DNA from: Siderastrea siderea
Taxonomy: Eukaryota; Cnidaria; Anthozoa; Scleractinia; Rhizangiidae
Reading direction: 5' to 3'
Length of the DNA: 64,000 nucleotides
Assembly: GCA_964030785.1 (NCBI GenBank)
Contig: OZ034975.1
Coordinates: forward strand, 44,674,069-44,738,068
Part shown: positions 59,901 through 64,000 of the stretch, one piece after another
Numbering within the stretch: the first letter of the stretch is position 1
How the letters are laid out: each line of letters begins with the position of its first letter
Notes under the pieces: model-generated
Told to the model about the DNA's origin: nothing
Databases searched by the model: none
What the model saw: the letters and a program-made list of their open reading frames with translations, nothing else
Position numbers and translations under genes: made by a program

Positions 59901-62900
59901 AAATGAAGCAAAGCTCTTCGTTTCCCTTTTCCTCAAAGACAACATATCCTAACACGTCAGTTTCTTGCATTTTTTATGTATTCAAGTCCTGATAGGCGTG
60001 AAAAAAATGCAAAATTCAGTAGGTCTCTATTAGAATGCTTTGTCATTTGCGTTCCGTTCGAGATGTTTTTAAGCGTTGCTTTACATTATCTGTCAACTAT
60101 GCAAATTTGTTCAACATACGCTTTGAACTATAAATAACCCCGAAGTAAAGTTCGGTATCTTGTAAAGATTTTATTCTAATTAATTGATCACCACTGTAAC
60201 TTGGATTTTTAATACTAGTTTCATTCAAGTTTTTCAGTTTTAGGAATAGCTAGGAACAAGCCCCTGCAAATTCTGATTTTACTTTGTCTAATTTGCATAA
60301 GCGGGTTGAAATTTGTTATACACAGAGTGTCACAGTTGATCTATTGAACCCGTTTTGGTTGTAGTGTTTGTAGCCAGATAAATATTCTGCTTTGCCTTCA
60401 AACAGCACAGCACCGAAATATTTTTATCCAGCTTGCTTTTTCAAGAATAAATAAATTGTATTAACCTTACGCAAAAACCGCTTGCTTCTCAGCTGGGGAT
60501 TCTCATTATTTATCTTTCTTTTGTAATTCCACTAGAAAGCGAAAAACAATCGACGCCGTCAAGCTGGTCGGAAGCTAAAATGTTCTTCTACGAAAACTAA
60601 TAATTCCCCTTGGAAATTAATAAAGGAAAACAAACACAAACAACGTGTGCGTGAATTCACGCACTTAGATCTCAAATTGACGAGCGCGTCTTGTGTATAA
60701 TTTCTGATGCGTTTGCTGCCGTGAAAATTTGTACCATGGCTAAGTATACGTAAACGCAGGACTTCATCGTGAATAAAATCCTGCCAGACCTAAAGTATAC
60801 AAAACAGCACATTCGAAGTAACATTAAATAGTTCCTGTTGATCGCAAAAAAAAAATTAAATAGTTCCTTTTGATCGAAACTTGCCGATGCAAAACACTTC
60901 AAAGCCCGGGCGTTCTCCCATAGTATAAACTGTAAGGGTATGTGCCGCTGATAAGGTAGGGGTTTCATTGTCCCGGTGCACACCCTCACCCATCGTCTCA
61001 CAGAATATCCCCCCAGCCTCACAGACCGTAAGACAGACGTATCTCGTATATCGTTGATTTTTAGGCTCTGACAGTAACAGTATGATGTCACTAACGTGAC
61101 GTCATTGGCTAAAAATTACAAACTAAATTAAAATGATGTACATGACTGTATACAAGGGAAAAAAGTAAACAGTTAATAGAAGGAATTTTCATTTAAAACA
61201 AATCACAGAAGTGGCCATTACAGAGTTGACGCAGATTTCTGACTAATTTTGCATTACATGTCTGATCACACCGATGTGTCCTCCCCACCAGGGGGAGGGG
61301 GCCACTCCCTATAGTGGCCTGTACAGGGAGGGTCTGCCCGAAAGGGGTGCCTTTTGTAATATCACAGTTTACTAAAGGGTAGAGAAAGTCATTATTTCGG
61401 TGTATGAAAGGGTCACAAAATCTGCTGCAAAGTGAAAGAGATGGCAGCTAAAGCTAAGTGCGTGAAAGGGTGCTAAATTTTGGCAGAAATAACAATGCTA
61501 AACACATAGTGACTGAGCCAGAAGGACTGAAAGTCTGGGAAAAATTTGGCACAGCAAATTCTATTGTTTTGGCTTATCCTTGAGGTATCAGAAAGGGGTG
61601 CAATTTTGCTCTAGGTCTATGAAAGGGGCATTGGACAGGTGGGGGAACCTAGAAAAAGGGAATGGGAGGTGTACACACTGTATGCATGGGAAGTCAGAAA
61701 AGTAAAGGTGGGATTCTCAAGGTGGTGGAAAGTGGGAAAAATTACACAGCATTTACTGTGTAATAGATTCTGCAAATCAAGAGGGGCAAAGAGGCTAGAG
61801 CCAACAAAAAAGGGCAGGAACCAGGAGTACAGGTGTGCGAAGTGGGAAGTTTGAACCCCTCTGCCCCCCCCCCTCCCCCCAGTGAGCTTACAACAAAAAT
61901 TATTTCCCCCCTTTTTGATTACATGTAGATGATACCACAATCACCCGAGTGTTAATTTTGCTTTCAGGTAACAATGGTCGGTGACGTGACTCAGGTTTCT
62001 GATGAGGTTGATCCTGTAAATCTCATGTTACTGAAAGGACAGGCACCTGTCCCAAGAGGGAATTGTGATGAGCATGTTGTTTTGAAAGGCCAAGACCAAG
62101 GGCAGTGTTCACACATTCACTTACCTGATGGGACTGAATGTGCTGTCAGTGACCACTGCAGTAAAGTTACATGCAGGTCACCAGAAGACAGTACCTATGA
62201 AGGACCACACCAGGTGGTAACCCTTCAAATTAATGGCTGCAGCAAACCGCTGACTGTCACAGTTACATATACAATAGAATCATCTTCGCCTCCCATTGTG
62301 TGGTCACATACATTTGAAGACGGGGAGAAAGCTGGTCTGCCTGTGCTGCCAGGGGCAGATGTTAAAGTGAATCCATTCTTGAAAGCTGAACTGAAGGAAA
62401 AGAATGCCAAGATTCAGTTCAAGGTACCATCCCTGGTGAAAATCTTAGAAGGATCTTTAAATATTTTTGAAAATCTGCATGAGGATCTTGAGGGGAAACC
62501 TTGAGAATCTCCACCTATAATCTTCAAAGATCCTCAAGGACCCCGCAATGATCCTTGAGGACCCTGCAACGATCCTTGAGGATCCTGCAACAATCTTTGA
62601 GGATCCTGCAACGATCCTTGAGGATCCTGTAACGATCTTTGAGGATCCTGCAATGTTCCTTGAGGATCCTACAACAATCTTTGAGGATCCTTGAGCAGGA
62701 CTCTAAAAGATTTTACAGGATCCTCAGTAGGATCCTATCAAACGTGAGGATTGTAGGTAGGATCCTGTGAGATCTTACAGTTCCTGTAGGATCTTACAGG
62801 CATCCTAGAAAATCCTGTAGGATCCTTATAGGATTTTCATCAGGGATTATCACTTACTGAACTGCTTGTAATTATTTTGTCTGAAGAGGAATGATTTGTG

Positions 62901-63763
62901 TGACAATTCAACTCCTCCACAAGTTGTGAATTGCCATTCTGGCCAGCCTATTCTTAAATATTCTTAAATATCAAAATATGAGATTCTATATAACATTCTA
63001 AAAATCAAAATGTGAGATTCTTAAATATCAAAATATGTTATGTTTGTTTAAAATATTATTTTAAATAAACATAACATATCATGATGTTTTGTTCCACATA
63101 CACAGCCCTTTATTAAGCTTCTAGCTAATAAAGTTTCTGTACTATTTACTTTTAACCTGTTGTATAACTTGGCTATAATTTTATTATTATGAATGCATGG
63201 CTACACTTTAACAGGATAATAAGCAGTACATATACCACTGGAAATTAATACTCGGTAGCTTTTATTTAAAATATGGTCACAAATAAGAAGTTCGTCCATA
63301 CAAAGAATACATACAAGAGCTTAAACCCTTCAAGCCCTAACAGTGACGAAAATGAAACTTCTCTTTTCATTGTCAATACTTGTTCAGTGATGAGAATATT
63401 AATAAAGAAAATGATCACCATGGATGAGACGTCTTGATACTAAGACAAATTCTCCTTACTAGTTCTGTAAGAAATGTATGGAGAACAGTTAAAGGAGAGT
63501 GATTATGTATTTTTATATCAGGGCTTACAAGGTTAAAATAATGGTGAACACTTAACACAAATTATGTAGGATTTCATCTTCTTACCTCAAACCTTAATCT
63601 TATATAGTTTATTAAGGAAACAGCTGATGGATTAGTGAACTTTTTGTTTGTAGTATCTTTACAAATAATTTTTTTTTACTATAGTTAATTCTGTTGATGG
63701 AGTCCAAGATGCAAACAACTAATGTCACATTCCTGGCTGGGGAACTACCTCTTGCTAAATGCA
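53914..63763 (+). CDS. Gene E: two-domain cysteine-rich membrane protein (3' end outside window)
   Basis: Four exons: 53914-53968, 59083-59453, 61968-62423 and 63685-63763, open throughout (320 residues so far). The signal peptide is MKATTVFVFIFSFISAMR. Domain 1 has cysteines at about 31, 48, 54, 59 and 77, DLDWSHTFKDEEKAKLPVLP and NLNYT, and closes in exon 3 (PRGNC). Domain 2 follows without an intron: CSHIHLPDGTECAVSDHCSK, a short Glu/Pro/Ser insert, VWSHTFEDGEKAGLPVLPG, and closes in exon 4 (GELPLAKC). The membrane and tail exon must lie beyond 64000. It is the intact counterpart of gene D. The donor after exon 3 is weak (GTACCA). Predicted cell-surface protein; function unknown. Confidence 0.83.
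54165..54370. repeat. 20-bp minisatellite, left arm
   Basis: About ten copies of CACGGCAAAATCATTTTGGC and variants. Inverse of the right array at 57430-57775. Confidence 0.93.
55834..55945 (+). mobile_element. Decayed SINE copy
   Basis: GGGTGGTAAGGGCGACTTGG, GATCTGAAGGTCGGCG and TTCTCCACATTGTTTCTCTA align with the SINE at 48413-48720, with the B box damaged. It lies within the insertion in the Penelope-like element. Confidence 0.6.
57430..57775. repeat. 20-bp minisatellite, right arm
   Basis: About 17 copies of GACGAAAATGATTTTGCCGT with GACG, GACC, GGTT and GGCC variants at one end of the unit. The repetitive open frame on the minus strand here is a by-product of a period that stays free of stops, not a gene. 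Confidence 0.95.
57793..58239. other. Gene E intron 1, nothing recognised
   Basis: No gene or repeat was recognised. Confidence 0.3.
58240..58686 (+). mobile_element. Harbinger-like element with conserved peptide frame, copy 2
   Basis: The ends TGCGCAGATCAATTCGAAAG and the inverse of TGCGCCGATCAATTCGAAAC are flanked by TAA on both sides (58237-58239, 58687-58689). Same family as 27828-28302 but inverted. The frame 58309-58665 starts MACSNSLPSGPKSRSNAPPI and shares LLKDKF, HAFQREIC and KELFTNKGEI with the first copy before diverging through frameshifts. Confidence 0.88.
59083..59453 (+). CDS. Gene E, domain-1 exon
   Basis: Acceptor CATATTTTGCAG, donor TATACT|GTAAGT, phases 1 to 0. Encodes AEGRRILRSTDQCPQADFLP through NLNYT. 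Intact at the Lys codon that is a stop in gene D. Confidence 0.88.
59454..61288. other. Gene E intron 2, no gene recognised
   Basis: No coding exon was recognised. A short GTATGTGCCGCTGATAAGG fragment near 60938 resembles part of the element at 52475-52800. Confidence 0.35.
61289..61884. mobile_element. Putative inverted-end element with GAAAGGGTGC words
   Basis: ACCAGGGGGAGGGGGCCACT at the left resembles the inverse of the C-rich right end (CCCCTCCCCCCAGT). The interior repeats GAAAGGG(T/G)(G/C)(C/A). The ends are low complexity, so this is tentative. Confidence 0.35.
61968..62423 (+). CDS. Gene E, fused exon: end of domain 1 plus domain 2
   Basis: Acceptor TTTTGCTTTCAG, donor AAG|GTACCA (weak), phase 0 to 0, 152 codons. 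Parallels gene D exon 3, with the end of domain 1 and domain 2 in one exon. If the donor is not used, the frame stays open to a TGA at 62502-62504. Confidence 0.83.
62490..62830. repeat. 21-bp-type minisatellite GATCCTTGAGGATCCTGCAAC
   Basis: Tandem, partly palindromic repeats of ATCCTTGAGGATCCTGCAAC change to CCTACAGGATCCT-like words after about 62700. It lies in gene E intron 3, 67 bases after the donor. Confidence 0.88.
62831..63684. other. Gene E intron 3, AT-rich, nothing else recognised
   Basis: TTCTTAAATATCAAAATATG is repeated near 62950 and 63018. A hairpin of AACATAACATAT-like words lies near 63035-63080. No exon was recognised until 63685. Confidence 0.4.
63685..63763 (+). CDS. Gene E, exon closing domain 2
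   Basis: Acceptor TTTACTATAG, donor TGCA|GTAAGT, phases 0 to 1. LILLMESKMQTTNVTFLAGE then LPLAKC matches gene D's exon. The split codon begins with A, not G as in the paralogues. Confidence 0.8.
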
Positions 63764-64000
63764 GTAAGTTATATTTATTTGCATTTTCTGGTGTCAAGAA
63801 TACAAATTATACCTAATCGTGCACGTTTTAAGGTAGGCTTCAGTAAAGAGATGATGTGTTTTATTTTGGTGAGACACAGGCCCTGAGAACAATAAAAGTG
63901 CATACATGTTATATGATTTAGTGTGTTGGTAGACAATATATGTATGTGCAAGCAAAACACCGAATAAGAGGTTTATTTATTACACTGTATTTTGTTTTTG

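Noticed and set aside
4172..63763. Assigning the family to immunoglobulin-like allorecognition receptors
   Set aside because: The cysteine spacing and the WSHTFKDG core do not match the Ig fold signature (single Cys pair with a Trp between, DxGxYxC). Array layout alone is not evidence.

Overview
This is eukaryotic DNA: coding sequence is split into short exons with GT/AG borders, introns run to 8 kb, and most of the rest is transposon debris (Harbinger-, mariner/Tigger-, hAT- and Mutator-like non-autonomous elements, DIRS-type, Penelope-type and LINE remnants, a tRNA-derived SINE, satellites). This mix, with small secreted or membrane proteins in tandem, fits a cnidarian, most likely an anthozoan such as a stony coral. 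That assignment is inference, because no marker gene is present.

The main content is a head-to-tail array of five paralogous genes, all on the + strand, called A to E here. Each encodes a signal peptide (own exon, phase-1 end), a cysteine-rich ectodomain of about 150 residues with a conserved 'DWSHTFKDGEKAKLPV'-like core, one transmembrane helix and a short basic tail ending in 'VPMQQLxNEI'. I do not recognise the domain. A (4172-7375; signal exon not found) has a Tyr/Asp-rich N-terminus. B (11335-22369) and C (25804-39196) are complete one-domain genes of 236 and 232 residues. D (43218-51841) has two domains but carries a nonsense codon and a tail frameshift, so it looks like a pseudogene. 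E (53914 to beyond 63763) is an intact two-domain gene whose membrane exon lies outside the window.

Region by region: 1-4.1 kb holds a broken SAP-motif fragment, an inverted-repeat element and a 16-bp minisatellite. 4.2-7.4 kb is gene A, with a Tigger-like element ending 16 bp before its last exon. 7.4-11.3 kb contains a duplicated copy of A's 3' flank. 11.3-22.4 kb is gene B, whose 8.4-kb first intron holds a 2.35-kb inverted-repeat element and a 70-bp satellite. 23.9-39.2 kb is gene C, a segmental duplicate of B expanded by insertions (mariner- and Harbinger-like elements, a DIRS-type remnant, a 2.65-kb long-inverted-repeat element, a RecQ-like fragment). 39.2-51.9 kb is gene D, whose first intron hosts a separate zinc-finger/SAP-like gene split by a Mutator-like foldback element. 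52-64 kb is gene E, whose first intron holds a degenerate Penelope-like element between inverted 20-bp minisatellites.

Comparing B with C gives several empty-site confirmations of insertions and a relative order of events. The array therefore records a family growing by segmental duplication, domain duplication, tail remodelling and gene loss. The proteins are predicted cell-surface type I membrane proteins; no function can be assigned from sequence alone.
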